Assembly: GCF_011299595.1 (NCBI RefSeq)
Contig: NZ_CP049867.1
Span: 2,418,001-2,482,000, forward strand
DNA length: 64,000 nt
Source of the DNA: Nocardioides sp. HDW12B
GTDB taxonomy: Bacteria; Actinomycetota; Actinomycetes; Propionibacteriales; Nocardioidaceae
Direction of reading: 5' to 3'
Positions within the stretch are counted from its first letter, which is position 1. Each line of letters begins with the position of its first letter. Under the pieces are notes generated by a model. That model saw only the letters and a list, made by a program, of their open reading frames with translations. It had not been told where the DNA came from and made no database searches. Made by a program: the position numbers and the translations under genes. Positions 7,363-15,908 of the stretch are shown piece after piece.

Positions 7363-8175
7363 ATGAGCGAGTCGCTGCTGCCGGACGAGGGAGAGCACCT
7401 GACCGACGGCTGGGAGCCCGACGCGCCCCCCGACGACACCCTCAAGCGCCGCGCGGTGCTCGTGCACGCGTCGTGGCCGCTGGCGGTGGCCGCCGCGCTC
7501 AGGCGACCCTCACGGCGTACGGACCGCTGGTCGGGCGCCTGGGTCGGCGACACCGGCGACCTGACCAACCCGGTCGTCCTCACGCAGCCGGTCCCCGACG
7601 CCGACGCCGCCACGCTCGTCGCCGAGGTCGCCGAGCTGGTCCCGCCGACGTCGCCGTACTTCCTGCTGAGCCCGTGGCTGGGCCCCGACCTCGCTCCCCA
7701 CGGCCTGGCGCTGCTCGGCCACCCGCCGGTGATGGTGCGGTTCCCCGCTCCCGGTCCCGACCGTCAGCCGGAGGGCGTGAACGTCGTCGAGGTCCGCAGC
7801 CCCGAGGAGCTGGCCCGGGCCGAGCAGGTGTTGATCAGTGGCTTCCCGATGCCCGGCAGCGGCCCGGGCAGCGTGCTCCAGCCGGGTCTCCTGGACGGCA
7901 CCACCCGGGTGTGGGTCGGGTCCGTCGACGGGGAGCCGGTCTCGGTGGCCGCCGCCCACCAGGCCGCCGGCGCCACCCTCGTCGAGTACGTCGCTGCGCT
8001 CCCGTCGGCGCGGGGTCGCGGCGCGGGGGCGGCCGTCACCTGGGCGGCGACGCTGGCGGACCCCGACGTGCCGGCCGTCCTGGTCGCCAGCGACGACGGA
8101 CGTCCGACGTACGAGCGGATGGGCTACGTGGCGCTCGAGCGCTGGACGGCCTGGCTCCGACCAGCGCAGGAGTGA
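7363..8175 (+). CDS. GNAT-family acetyltransferase
   Basis: The 270-aa protein has a divergent N-terminal half and a C-terminal GNAT half. The acetyl-CoA loop is seen as ARGRGAGAAVTWAA at about 222-235, followed by the final strand and YERMGYVALERWTAWL, typical of the GNAT end. The N-terminal half (ASWPLAVAAALRRP, SPYFLLSPWLGPDL) may be a degenerate second GNAT fold. The acceptor substrate is unknown. The last 140 bases overlap, on the opposite strand, the 3' end of the O-antigen-ligase-like gene. Confidence 0.7.
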   Translation: MSESLLPDEGEHLTDGWEPDAPPDDTLKRRAVLVHASWPLAVAAALRRPSRRTDRWSGAWVGDTGDLTNPVVLTQPVPDADAATLVAEVAELVPPTSPYFLLSPWLGPDLAPHGLALLGHPPVMVRFPAPGPDRQPEGVNVVEVRSPEELARAEQVLISGFPMPGSGPGSVLQPGLLDGTTRVWVGSVDGEPVSVAAAHQAAGATLVEYVAALPSARGRGAGAAVTWAATLADPDVPAVLVASDDGRPTYERMGYVALERWTAWLRPAQE

Positions 8176-9250
8176 CCGGCTCGTCGGGAAGCGCGGCCGG
8201 TGGTTCCGTCGTCGCGAGCGCCGCCAGGGCGGCGGCCACGACGGCCACCGCGGTGATCCGCAACGTGAAGTCGACCAGGCCGGCGCACAGCGGCGCTGCG
8301 GCCGCCACCTGCAGCCAGCAGTCCTGCGTGGTCCACGAACGGCAGCGTCGGAGGGCGAGCACCACCACCAGGACGCCGAGCGCGAGGCCGACGAGGCCGT
8401 ACTCCACGCCCCACTGCAGCAGCTCGTTGTGGGCGTGCGTGGTCACCCGGGCTCCGGGGACCGAACGCTCGTAGGGCTCCGGGAGCGTCCCGGCCCCGAC
8501 CAGCGGGTGCTCGGCGATGCGACCGAGCGCCTGCTGCCACAAGTGGGGTCGCTGCTCGAGCGGCTCGGTCGCCACCCGCCACGCGACCATGGCGCCGCCG
8601 ACGAGCACCGCGAGACCGGTGAGGGCCCGGAGCACGCGGCTGGGACGGGTGGCGGCGTACCCCAGGAGCAGGACCCCGGCGACCAGGATGGCGGTGCGGC
8701 TGCCGGTCGCGAGCAGCGCCGCTCCCTGGAGGCCGAGCGCGAGCCCGGACAGACGGCCGCCGCCGCGCTCCGCCTCGCGAGCCGTGAGGACCGAGGTGGC
8801 GACCAGCAGCATGCCGAGACCCGTGGCGGAGCCCAGCGTCGACGCGGGGCGCGAGGGGTAGGGCACTCCCTGTGCCACCGCGAGGGCGAACTCGCCGAGC
8901 ACGACGACCGCGTGCAGGCATCCGAGGACGACCAGGCCGGTGACGAAGAGCTCCCGCTGGGCCCGGTCGAGGCGGGCGACGACGAGCACGGTCAGCGTCG
9001 CCGCCCCGACCAGCAGGGGGATGCGGGCGGTCTCCAGCGAAAGGCCGTCGCGCAGTGGCCCGAGCGCGACCAACCAGGTCAGCAGCGCGGCCAGCGACCC
9101 GACCAGCAGCGGGTCGCGCGGCAGCCGCGCCCGGACGGCGACCCCGGCGCTCCCGAGGAGCGCGAGGACGACCACCAGGTCGCGCAGGTCCGTCCCGCCG
9201 CGAGTGGCGAGCGACCACGCGACCGCCGCCAGCAGCAGGGACGCCGTCAC
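8036..9250 (-). CDS. O-antigen ligase-like polytopic membrane protein
   Basis: The 404-aa protein has about ten hydrophobic segments and, near residue 285, the motif THAHNELLQWGVEYGLVGLAL. That matches the conserved large periplasmic loop of Wzy/WaaL O-antigen ligase-type proteins, which join or polymerise surface glycans. The GTG start at 9250 overlaps the stop of the upstream secreted-protein gene (GTGA), so both are made together. After the last membrane segment a basic, Pro/Arg/Ser-rich tail of about 47 residues is encoded antisense to the acetyltransferase gene; no earlier stop exists in frame. No other glycan genes are nearby, so the substrate is unknown. Confidence 0.7.
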   Translation of the reverse strand: MTASLLLAAVAWSLATRGGTDLRDLVVVLALLGSAGVAVRARLPRDPLLVGSLAALLTWLVALGPLRDGLSLETARIPLLVGAATLTVLVVARLDRAQRELFVTGLVVLGCLHAVVVLGEFALAVAQGVPYPSRPASTLGSATGLGMLLVATSVLTAREAERGGGRLSGLALGLQGAALLATGSRTAILVAGVLLLGYAATRPSRVLRALTGLAVLVGGAMVAWRVATEPLEQRPHLWQQALGRIAEHPLVGAGTLPEPYERSVPGARVTTHAHNELLQWGVEYGLVGLALGVLVVVLALRRCRSWTTQDCWLQVAAAAPLCAGLVDFTLRITAVAVVAAALAALATTEPPAALPDEPVTPALVGARPSSARAPRSPSARTSDVRRRWRPGRPARRGPPASPPR

Positions 9251-10407
9251 GGCCCCGGGCCGGGCGGTGCGCCGGGCCCCGCGCCGGGCCCCGCGCCGGG
9301 CCCCGCGCCGGGCGCAGGATCGGCAGTGGCGGCCTTCTGCCGCTTCGACCACTGCGAGTGGAGCCCGACCGCCGCCGCCAGGACCGCGAGGATCGGCCCG
9401 AGGTAGAGGAACGGCTTCTGCAGCGTCGCCCAGAACGAGTCGCCCGGCTCGACGGCCCGCACCGTCTTCGTCACCGGCACGGCCTGCGCGAGCGCCTGCC
9501 CCTCGGCGCGCCCGGCGACGTCGGCCACGAAGACGAGGTCGACCTGGCCGGGCTCGTCCGGGATCACGGTCCACCGGCGCTCGACGGTGCCCGCCGGCGC
9601 ACTCACCAGCGACAGGCCGGGCGCGACCTCGGCCCCGGTCCCGACCGAGGCCGACGGACCGGGCGGGGCCTCGGTGATGGTGACCTCGGCGGAGTCCTCC
9701 CCCTGCTCGAGGCGGATGTCGGCCGACACCGAGTCCGCGGGCGCCGCCAGCGGCATCGACGCGCCCACGTCGTGCTCCTTGCCGACGGTCATCTCGTCGG
9801 GGACCTCGGTCTCCATGGCGGCGGCGGCGTTGACCACCGCGTCGAAGTCGCGCTGGACGGGGTTGACCTCGACGGTGACGGGGACCGGCTGGTTGACGTC
9901 GGCGAGGTTCGGGATCGTCCGGCCCTCGACGACGACGGTGGGGCTGACCTGGACCATCAGCGTCTGGTCGCCCGGCTTCAGGGGGGTGACGTCCCACGTC
10001 CAGTCGAGCTGGAAGCCGCCGCCGGGGCGCCGCGCGCCGTCGTCGAGGAACTGGCGCGACGCCGAGGTCGGCTCGATCACGAACGCTTCCTCGTCCTGGG
10101 CCGTCAGGGTCGCCGCGTTGCTCCAGGCGACACGGACCGTCGGCAGGTCCGGGGTCGTCGCGGTCCCGTAGATGAGGCGCGCGGTGAACCCGACGGTCTG
10201 GAACTGCGTGACCTCGTCGGCGTCGAACCGGGGGTCGAGGTTGGCCTTTGTGAGCGCGTCACCGATCCCGCCCGGCCCGTCGCCGGGCGTCGGGTAGACC
10301 TGCGCGTAGAGCGGGCTGACCGCGGGGAGCGCGACGGCCAGCAACGTCGCGGCCGCGACCACGATCGCCGCCCGCGCCGACCCTCCTGCCGCCGTCACCC
10401 CATGCAT
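9247..10407 (-). CDS. Secreted, membrane-anchored protein of unknown function
   Basis: The 386-aa protein starts with a signal peptide (hydrophobic AAIVVAAATLLAVALPAV, probable cleavage near SPLYAQ). A long beta-rich extracellular region follows, with repeated TVRV, VPVTVEV and STRAND-like patterns and no cysteines. It ends with one membrane segment (LGPILAVLAAAVGL, about residue 345) and a low-complexity tail of Pro, Gly and Ala. The tail is encoded by 12-bp tandem repeats. The downstream ligase-like gene is translationally coupled, so the two may act together at the cell surface. No family recognised. Confidence 0.65.
   Translation of the reverse strand: MHGVTAAGGSARAAIVVAAATLLAVALPAVSPLYAQVYPTPGDGPGGIGDALTKANLDPRFDADEVTQFQTVGFTARLIYGTATTPDLPTVRVAWSNAATLTAQDEEAFVIEPTSASRQFLDDGARRPGGGFQLDWTWDVTPLKPGDQTLMVQVSPTVVVEGRTIPNLADVNQPVPVTVEVNPVQRDFDAVVNAAAAMETEVPDEMTVGKEHDVGASMPLAAPADSVSADIRLEQGEDSAEVTITEAPPGPSASVGTGAEVAPGLSLVSAPAGTVERRWTVIPDEPGQVDLVFVADVAGRAEGQALAQAVPVTKTVRAVEPGDSFWATLQKPFLYLGPILAVLAAAVGLHSQWSKRQKAATADPAPGAGPGAGPGAGPGAPPGPGP
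9271..9306. repeat. 12-bp tandem repeat, three copies
   Basis: The unit GCCGGGCCCCGC occurs three times in a row, with a partial fourth copy up to 9313. It is in frame and encodes the PGAG-type repeats at the C-terminus of the secreted protein. Copy-number change would lengthen or shorten the tail without a frameshift. Confidence 0.85.
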
Positions 10408-10558
10408 GGCCTCTTCCCTCGAGCTGAGCGCCTGGGTGCTTCACCTTCGACGCTAGGGACCCCACCCGGCACTGTCCACGCTGGTGCAGACCACGTGACC
10501 GGTCCACTCCACCCGCCCGGGTGCGGCGTGCGCTTGGGCCCGACGGTAGAACTGACCC

Positions 10559-10699
10559 ATGAAGCTGTTGCGAAGTGCCGCCGCGATCGGCGTGGCCAAG
10601 AAGCTCTACACCGAGGCCCAGAAGCCGGAGAACCAGCGCCGGATCCGCGAGGCCGTCGACAAGGCCAAGGCCAAGCGGGAGCAGCGCCGCCCCCGCTGA
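10559..10699 (+). CDS. 46-aa basic small protein
   Basis: The reading frame starts with ATG at 10559 and ends with TGA at 10697. The product is an amphipathic, highly charged peptide beginning MKLLRSAAAIGVAKKLY, with a lysine/arginine-rich second half (REAVDKAKAKREQRRPR). A TAGAAC hexamer six bases upstream of the ATG resembles the leaderless -10 boxes elsewhere in this window. Third codon positions are strongly GC, as in real genes here. It is convergent with hisF, with only 7 bases between the stop codons. Function unknown. Confidence 0.55.
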   Translation: MKLLRSAAAIGVAKKLYTEAQKPENQRRIREAVDKAKAKREQRRPR

Positions 10700-10706
10700 C
10701 CGGCTC

Positions 10707-11477
10707 CTAGCGGACGGGGTGGCCAGCCTCGGCCAGGCCAGCCTTCACGTCGCCGATGCTCATCTGGCCGAAGTGGAAGACGCTGGCCGCGAGGACCGCG
10801 TCGGCGCCCGCCGCCACGGCCGGCGGGAAGTGCTCGACCTTGCCGGCTCCGCCCGAGGCGATGACCGGGATGGAGACGGCGGCGCGCACGAGCTTGATCA
10901 GCGGTACGTCGAACCCGTCGCGCGTGCCGTCGGCGTCCATGGCGTTGAGGAGGATCTCGCCGGCGCCGAGCTCCTCGGCCCGTGCCGCCCACGCCACGGC
11001 GTCGATGCCGGTGCCGGTGCGGCCGCCGTGGGTGGTGACCTCGAAGCCGGACTCGGTCGTCGTGGCCTCGCCCACCCGGCGGGCGTCGACCGACAGCACG
11101 AGCACCTGGTTGCCGAAGCGGTCGGCGATCTCGGCGATCAGCTCCGGACGGCGGATCGCGGCGGTGTTGACCGCCACCTTGTCGGCGCCGGCGCGCAGCA
11201 GCGTGTCCACGTCGCTCACCGAGGCGACTCCCCCGCCGACGGTCAGCGGGATGAAGACCTGCTCGGCGGTGCGGGCGACGATCTCGATCGTGGTGGCGCG
11301 GCCCTGGTGGGAGGCCGAGATGTCGAGGAACGTCAGCTCATCGGCGCCCTCGGCGTCGTACAGCTTGGCGAGCTCGACCGGGTCACCGGCGTCGCGCAGG
11401 CCCTGGAAGTTGACGCCCTTGACGACGCGCCCACCGTCGACGTCGAGGCACGGGATGACGCGGACGGCCAGGGTCAC
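10707..11477 (-). CDS. hisF: Imidazole glycerol phosphate synthase, cyclase subunit
   Basis: The 256-aa TIM barrel closes the imidazole ring using ammonia from HisH and releases the AICAR by-product for purine synthesis. [17 protein letters not shown] gives the catalytic Asp11-type residue, and GGGVASV and VIASGGAG are the phosphate-binding loops. The second catalytic aspartate region reads LSVDARR. The GTG start at 11477 overlaps the priA stop (GTGA). No hisI follows, so this block contains only priA and hisF. Confidence 0.95.
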   Translation of the reverse strand: MTLAVRVIPCLDVDGGRVVKGVNFQGLRDAGDPVELAKLYDAEGADELTFLDISASHQGRATTIEIVARTAEQVFIPLTVGGGVASVSDVDTLLRAGADKVAVNTAAIRRPELIAEIADRFGNQVLVLSVDARRVGEATTTESGFEVTTHGGRTGTGIDAVAWAARAEELGAGEILLNAMDADGTRDGFDVPLIKLVRAAVSIPVIASGGAGKVEHFPPAVAAGADAVLAASVFHFGQMSIGDVKAGLAEAGHPVR

Positions 11478-12208
11478 GCCGGGCCTCGGGTCAGCGCGAG
11501 CGCGTCCTCGAGGGTGAAGCGGCCCTCGTAGAGCGCGGTGCCGACGATGGCGCCCTCGACGCCCTCGTCCACCAGGCCCGCGATGGCCTCGAGGTCGGCC
11601 AGCTCGGTGATGCCGCCGGAGGCGACGACCGGGCGGTCGGTGCGCTCGCACACGGTGCGCAGCAGGTCGAGGTTCGGGCCCTGGAGCATGCCGTCCTTGT
11701 CGACGTCGGTCACGACGTAGCGGGCGCAGCCCTCCGCGTCGAGCCGCGCGAGCACGTCGTAGAGGTCGCCGCCCTCGCGGGTCCAGCCGCGCGCGGCCAG
11801 GGTGCGTCCGCGGACGTCGAGGCCGACCGCGATCCGGTCGCCGTGCTCGGCGATGGCCCGGGCGCACCACTCGGGCTGCTCGAGCGCGGCGGTGCCGATG
11901 TTGACCCGCCGGCAGCCGGCGTCGAGCGCGGCCTTGAGCGACGAGTCGTCGCGGATGCCGCCGCTCATCTCGACCTTGATGTCGAGCTTGCCGACGATCT
12001 CGGCCAGCAGCGCGCGGTTCTCGCCGCGCCCGAACGCAGCGTCCAGGTCGACGAGGTGGATCCACTCGGCGCCGCGGTTCTGCCAGTTCAGCGCGGCCTC
12101 GACCGGGTCGCCGAAGACCTTCTCCGAGCCCGCGACCCCCTGCACCAGCTGGACGGCGTGACCGCCCTGCACGTCGACGGCGGGCAGCAGCTCGAGGTAC
12201 GAAGACAT
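11474..12208 (-). CDS. priA: Bifunctional HisA/TrpF isomerase (PriA type)
   Basis: The 244-aa TIM barrel is a phosphoribosyl isomerase. In actinobacteria the HisA homologue usually also replaces TrpF, serving both histidine and tryptophan synthesis. [18 protein letters not shown] carries the first catalytic aspartate, and [16 protein letters not shown] carries the second. [14 protein letters not shown] matches the PriA loop that adapts to both substrates. The dual role is inferred from the family and from the loop; trpF could exist outside the window. A TAGGCT box six bases before the ATG suggests a leaderless promoter, so this block is not simply read from hisD. Confidence 0.9.
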   Translation of the reverse strand: MSSYLELLPAVDVQGGHAVQLVQGVAGSEKVFGDPVEAALNWQNRGAEWIHLVDLDAAFGRGENRALLAEIVGKLDIKVEMSGGIRDDSSLKAALDAGCRRVNIGTAALEQPEWCARAIAEHGDRIAVGLDVRGRTLAARGWTREGGDLYDVLARLDAEGCARYVVTDVDKDGMLQGPNLDLLRTVCERTDRPVVASGGITELADLEAIAGLVDEGVEGAIVGTALYEGRFTLEDALALTRGPA

Positions 12209-12214
12209 GGCTCA

Positions 12215-12220
12215 AGCCTA
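12215..12220 (-). promoter_or_regulatory. -10 box (TAGGCT) for priA-hisF
   Basis: Read on the minus strand, TAGGCT is followed by six bases and the priA ATG. This is the same leaderless arrangement as at arr and hisD. Confidence 0.5.
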
Positions 12221-12250
12221 GGGCCGCGGGACGGGTCGTCCGCGCCGGGC

Positions 12251-13624
12251 TCAGACTGCGGGCGCACGCCGCAGGCCGCGCGCCACGAGGGCTGCCACGA
12301 CACCGGCACCGACCGCCACGCCGACCAGGGCAGGGCCCGCGCCGAGCACCTGGGCCAGGGGCCCGGCGAGGGCCGAGCCGACGGCGATCGCTCCCACGTT
12401 GAGCTGGTCGTAGACGCCGAAGACCCGCGCCAGCACCGCCGGGTCGCTGTCGCGCTGCAGCACCGTGACGGCCGCGATCTCGGCCACCAGGGTGGCCGCG
12501 CCGGCCAGCCCCACCAGCGGCAGAGCGAGGCGCAGGTCGACCCCGGCCGCTCGAGTGGCCAGACCCGTGCCGAGGAGCGCGAGCACGAAAGCCAGCAACC
12601 CCGCCGTGGCCAGCCGGGTGGTGCGGACCGCTCGCGCGAGACGGCCAGTGACCACCACGGCCACCAACGCCCCCACGGTCAGCGCCCCGGGCAGCACTCC
12701 GCCCGCTCCCCCTGCCAGCAGCACCAGCGTCACGACGACGTAGCCGTAGAGGAAGTTGTCGACCATGGCCAGCCCCATCGCTGCGCGCAGCCGGGGCCGC
12801 GACGCGACAAGACGCAGCCCGGCGAGCGCCTCCGCGGCCCAGCCGGGGGACGTCTCACTGCCGCGAGCCGGCCGCGACAGCCGTACGCCGAGGACCGGGA
12901 GGACCGCGACCGTGCAGACGACGGCGGCGACGAGGGCCACGACCGACGGCGGGCACCCCACGACCATCAGCAGACCGAAGAGCCCGGGCCCGACCAGCCA
13001 GGCGAGGTTCTCCACCCCGGTGGCCACGGCGTTCCAGCGCTCGAGCCCCTCGTCGGGAACGCACTGCGTCACCGACGCGGCCACCGACGGGTACGCCGGC
13101 GTCGCGGCGACCGCTGCCAGCACGGCCAGGACCGCGAGCCAGCCGACCGGACCGTCCAGCACCATCACGCCGGCCGAGGCCGCGACCAGCAGCGCCCGCA
13201 GGCCGCAGGACCAGGCCAGGACCGTGCTGCGCGGGAGCAGGTCGGCCACCAGGCCGGCCAGCCCCGAGAGCACGACGTACGGCAGCACGCCGAGGGCGAC
13301 CGTGAGCGAGGCCAGGGACGCCGAGCCGGTCCGCTCCAGCGCGTAGGCGCCGGCGGCGAGGCTGGTCGTCGTCTGGGCCAGCGTCGCCAGGCCGTGGCCG
13401 GTGAGGAGCCGGACCAGTGCCCGCCGTCCGGCCAGGCCCTGCGGGGCCTCCGACACCTCGACCGGCCGCGGAGCCGTGGCGCTGGGCCGCTCCGGGTACG
13501 CCGGCTCGGGAGCCCGACGCTGCCGCGGGACCCGCACCTCCACCGGCCCGTGCGTCGGCAGCGGCCGGTCGGCAGGGACCGGGCGGTCGGCCAGCGCGGT
13601 GGGTCGGAAGTCGGGGGTCGGCAC
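12251..13624 (-). CDS. Major facilitator superfamily transporter
   Basis: The 457-aa protein has a 65-residue proline-rich cytoplasmic N-terminus and then about 12 hydrophobic segments. The inter-helix stretches [16 protein letters not shown] and the central loop with charged residues are typical of MFS_3-type drug or siderophore exporters. The start is GTG with GGGAGGGA six bases upstream. It lies between rtcB and priA, inside the gap that splits the histidine genes. The substrate cannot be predicted from sequence. Confidence 0.8.
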   Translation of the reverse strand: MPTPDFRPTALADRPVPADRPLPTHGPVEVRVPRQRRAPEPAYPERPSATAPRPVEVSEAPQGLAGRRALVRLLTGHGLATLAQTTTSLAAGAYALERTGSASLASLTVALGVLPYVVLSGLAGLVADLLPRSTVLAWSCGLRALLVAASAGVMVLDGPVGWLAVLAVLAAVAATPAYPSVAASVTQCVPDEGLERWNAVATGVENLAWLVGPGLFGLLMVVGCPPSVVALVAAVVCTVAVLPVLGVRLSRPARGSETSPGWAAEALAGLRLVASRPRLRAAMGLAMVDNFLYGYVVVTLVLLAGGAGGVLPGALTVGALVAVVVTGRLARAVRTTRLATAGLLAFVLALLGTGLATRAAGVDLRLALPLVGLAGAATLVAEIAAVTVLQRDSDPAVLARVFGVYDQLNVGAIAVGSALAGPLAQVLGAGPALVGVAVGAGVVAALVARGLRRAPAV

Positions 13625-13805
13625 CGGCGCTCCCTCCCGGGGCCGGGCAGGTGCCGGCCTCGGACGTCAGGAGCGGAGCCGGTGGAGGTTGATACCCGCC
13701 GGTCCGGACCACTGCGCGTCGTACGGCGGGGGTGCCGGCGCCCGACCGGGGTCATCCGGAGCCATCTGGTGGCAGCGGACGACCCCGATCAGGCCGGAGC
13801 TCGTC

Positions 13806-14978
13806 TCAGTCGCCCTTGACGTTGACGATCTGCCGGAGCACGTGGCGCACCTCGACGAGGTCCTTCGCGTCCTCCATGACGACGTCGATGTCCTTGTACG
13901 CCGCCGGGATCTCGTCGACGAAGGCGTCGGTGTCGCGGTACTCGATATCCCCCATCGCCGCCCGCAGGTCGTCCTGGGTGAAGGTGCGCCGCGCCGCCGA
14001 CCGGCTGTACTCCCGCCCCGCCCCGTGCGGGGACGAGTTGAGCGACAGCCGGTTGCCCTTGCCGACCACGACGTAGGACCGCGTCCCCATCGACCCGGGG
14101 ATGAGCCCGGGCACGCCCGCGGACGCGTCGATGGCGCCCTTGCGGGACAGCCACACGTCCTTGCCGAAGTGCCGCTCCTTGGTCGTGTAGTTGTGGTGGC
14201 AGTTGATCTGCTCGGTCGGCTCGACCGCGTCGACGCCGGCCCACGCCGCGAAGGCGGTCGCGACCCGGTCCATCATCTCCTCGCGGTTGAGCAGCGCGAA
14301 CCGCTGCGCCCACCGCAGCTCACGGATGTAGGCCCAGAACTCCGGCGTGCCCTCGACGAGGTAGGCCAGGTCGCGGTCGGGCAGCTGGATCCACCACCGG
14401 GCGCACTCGCGCTGCGCCACCTTGATGTGGTGCTGGGCGATCTTGTTGCCGACACCGCGCGAGCCCGAGTGCAGGAACAGCCAGACCCGGTCGTCCTCGT
14501 CGAGGGAGACCTCGATGAAGTGGTTGCCGGAGCCGAGGGTGCCCAGCTGGAGCCGCCAGTTCGCGGCGTACGACGCGGGGTCGAGCTCGGCCTTCTCGGC
14601 GGCGGCCTCGAGGTCGGCGATGCGGGCGACCGTGTGCTCGCGCGTGACCTCGGTGTTGTAGGCACCCGCCGACGTCGGCACGGCGGCCTCGATCGCCTCC
14701 CGCAGCGGACGCCGGTCCGCGGGCAGGTCGTCCCGGCCGAGCTGCGTGCGGACCGCGATCATGCCGCAGCCGATGTCCACGCCCACCGCGGCGGGGATGA
14801 TCGCGCCGAGCGTCGGGATGACCGAGCCGACGGTGGCGCCCTTGCCGAGGTGCGCGTCGGGCATCAGCGCGATGTGCGGGTGGATGAAGGGCAGGGTCGA
14901 GGCCGTCGCGGCCTGCTGCCGCGTCGTGTCCTCGAGGATGGAGGCCCAGCTCATGAGCCTCTTGCTGATCTGCTGCAC
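13806..14978 (-). CDS. rtcB: RtcB-family RNA ligase
   Basis: The 390-aa protein joins RNA 2',3'-cyclic phosphate or 3'-phosphate ends to 5'-hydroxyl ends using GTP and manganese. Metal ligands and catalytic residues are visible: VDIGCGM (Cys71), LGSGNHF, FLHSGSRGVG, NCHHNY and, near the end, SSPHGAGR with the histidine that accepts GMP. MPDAHLGKGATVGSV near the N-terminus is highly typical. The start is assigned to GTG at 14978 because family members begin with QQISKRLMSWASIL; no strong ribosome-binding site is present, so it is less certain. No archease or RtcA partner is nearby, and the RNA target is unknown. Confidence 0.9.
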   Translation of the reverse strand: MQQISKRLMSWASILEDTTRQQAATASTLPFIHPHIALMPDAHLGKGATVGSVIPTLGAIIPAAVGVDIGCGMIAVRTQLGRDDLPADRRPLREAIEAAVPTSAGAYNTEVTREHTVARIADLEAAAEKAELDPASYAANWRLQLGTLGSGNHFIEVSLDEDDRVWLFLHSGSRGVGNKIAQHHIKVAQRECARWWIQLPDRDLAYLVEGTPEFWAYIRELRWAQRFALLNREEMMDRVATAFAAWAGVDAVEPTEQINCHHNYTTKERHFGKDVWLSRKGAIDASAGVPGLIPGSMGTRSYVVVGKGNRLSLNSSPHGAGREYSRSAARRTFTQDDLRAAMGDIEYRDTDAFVDEIPAAYKDIDVVMEDAKDLVEVRHVLRQIVNVKGD

Positions 14979-15042
14979 GAGGAGACACTCTGCGTCAGAT
15001 GCGACGCGGCGGCCACCGGTTTTCGCCGGCCCCGTGCCACGG

Positions 15043-15089
15043 GATCGTGTGCATCCCGAGTCACCTGGTGGCACCAGGTGCACACGATC
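15043..15089. repeat. Dispersed 47-bp palindromic element, copy 1
   Basis: The outer arms GATCGTGTGC and GCACACGATC pair perfectly. Inside, CACCTGGTG and CACCAGGTG pair around one central base. Nine unpaired bases lie on the left side only, giving a bulged hairpin. A second copy with 44 of 47 identical bases lies at 36725-36771. Right after this copy is a small hairpin CGCCCC-TGA-GGGGCG (15089-15103), just beyond the hemerythrin stop codon. Function unknown; it sits in a 129-bp gap between the hemerythrin gene and rtcB. Confidence 0.85.
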
Positions 15090-15107
15090 GCCCCTGAGGG
15101 GCGAGCG

Positions 15108-15749
15108 TCAGTGGCGCCAGACGGGGGCGATGCGGCGGCGGTAGCCGAGACCGACGACCCGGCTCAGCAGGAACACCACCGGCGTCGGCACGGCGGAGCG
15201 CACGTAGGCGTCCTCACGTGGCGGCAGACCGTCGAGCACCCAGGCGAAGAACCCGCCCGCGACACCGAGCGGCTGCTTGCGGAGCCGCCTCTCGACGAGC
15301 TTCCACTCGGGGCTCTCGACGTGCTGGAGCAGCTGCGGCTCGAGCTCGTCCTCCTCGTGGCGCAGGTGGCGCTCGGTGACGGTGCGGGTGTGCTCGAGCG
15401 CCTCGGCCGCGACGGTGGCGTCCTCGTTGCGGGCGGAGGCGCCCAGTCGCTTCATGTGTCCCGACGTCTCCTCCAGCGCGTCGTGCATGGCCTGGTGCTC
15501 GCTCTCCATCTCCCCGAGCAGCACCGGATCCACCCCGAGGCTCTCCAGCGCCGGCCAGATGAGCGTGTCCTCCTGCTCGTGGTGGTGGGTCAGCTGGTGC
15601 GCCAGGTGGTCCCAGGCACGGGCCAGCTCAGCCGCCCGGGTGGTGTCGCCGTCGCGGAACGCGTCGAGCGCCTTCGCCGTGCGCTCGAAGTCGCGGCGGA
15701 CGGCTGCGTGGATCACGCGGTTCATCGTCATCTGCGGATCGGTCGCCAT
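15108..15749 (-). CDS. Hemerythrin HHE-domain protein
   Basis: The 213-aa protein has the histidine/glutamate pattern of a hemerythrin four-helix bundle. HQLTHHHEQEDTLIWPAL near residue 50, ESEHQAMHDAL near 80 and RHLRHEEDELEPQL near 127 would bind a di-iron site. A basic C-terminal extension with a hydrophobic stretch (PTPVVFLLSRVVGLGY) follows. Bacterial proteins of this type sense or bind oxygen, nitric oxide or peroxide, or store iron. A TAGCCT box seven bases before the ATG points to a leaderless transcript. Confidence 0.8.
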   Translation of the reverse strand: MATDPQMTMNRVIHAAVRRDFERTAKALDAFRDGDTTRAAELARAWDHLAHQLTHHHEQEDTLIWPALESLGVDPVLLGEMESEHQAMHDALEETSGHMKRLGASARNEDATVAAEALEHTRTVTERHLRHEEDELEPQLLQHVESPEWKLVERRLRKQPLGVAGGFFAWVLDGLPPREDAYVRSAVPTPVVFLLSRVVGLGYRRRIAPVWRH

Positions 15750-15756
15750 GCTCGGC

Positions 15757-15762
15757 AGGCTA
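15757..15762 (-). promoter_or_regulatory. -10 box (TAGCCT) for the hemerythrin gene
   Basis: On the minus strand TAGCCT is followed by seven bases and the ATG at 15749. There is no ribosome-binding site between them. Confidence 0.5.
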
Positions 15763-15785
15763 GCCCCGACGCGACGGGGGCGGTA

Positions 15786-15904
15786 GGTCTCGACGAGCTC
15801 GGGCCCACCGTTGGTCGAGCAGCGAGCGCCAGCGAGCGGCGTCGAGACCTGGGCGACCACCTCACCGGGTCTCGACGACGGGCGCTGGCGCGCCCTGCTC
15901 GACC
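15786..15904. repeat. Dispersed GGTCTCGAC/GGTCGAG repeat, two opposed copies
   Basis: The first copy (15786-15849) starts with GGTCTCGACGAG and ends with GGCGTCGAGACC, so its ends are inverted. It contains GGTCGAGCAGCGAGCGCCAG in the middle. The second, shorter copy (15868-15904, from GGTCTCGACGACGG to CTGCTCGACC) is a diverged reverse complement of the right half of the first. From general familiarity, similar sequences occur between genes in many high-GC actinobacteria. They fill most of the space between the hemerythrin promoter and the next minus-strand gene. Confidence 0.7.
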
Positions 15905-15908
15905 GACG

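Noticed and set aside
13667-13765. Minus-strand 32-codon frame beginning MAPDDPGRAPAPPPYD
   Set aside because: Start and stop are clean, but there is no ribosome-binding site, no -10 box and no recognised family. At this length an open frame is expected by chance. Homologues at the same place would revive it.
15043-15089. Attachment site or IS end
   Set aside because: No integrase or transposase gene lies near either copy, and no target-site duplication is visible around them.
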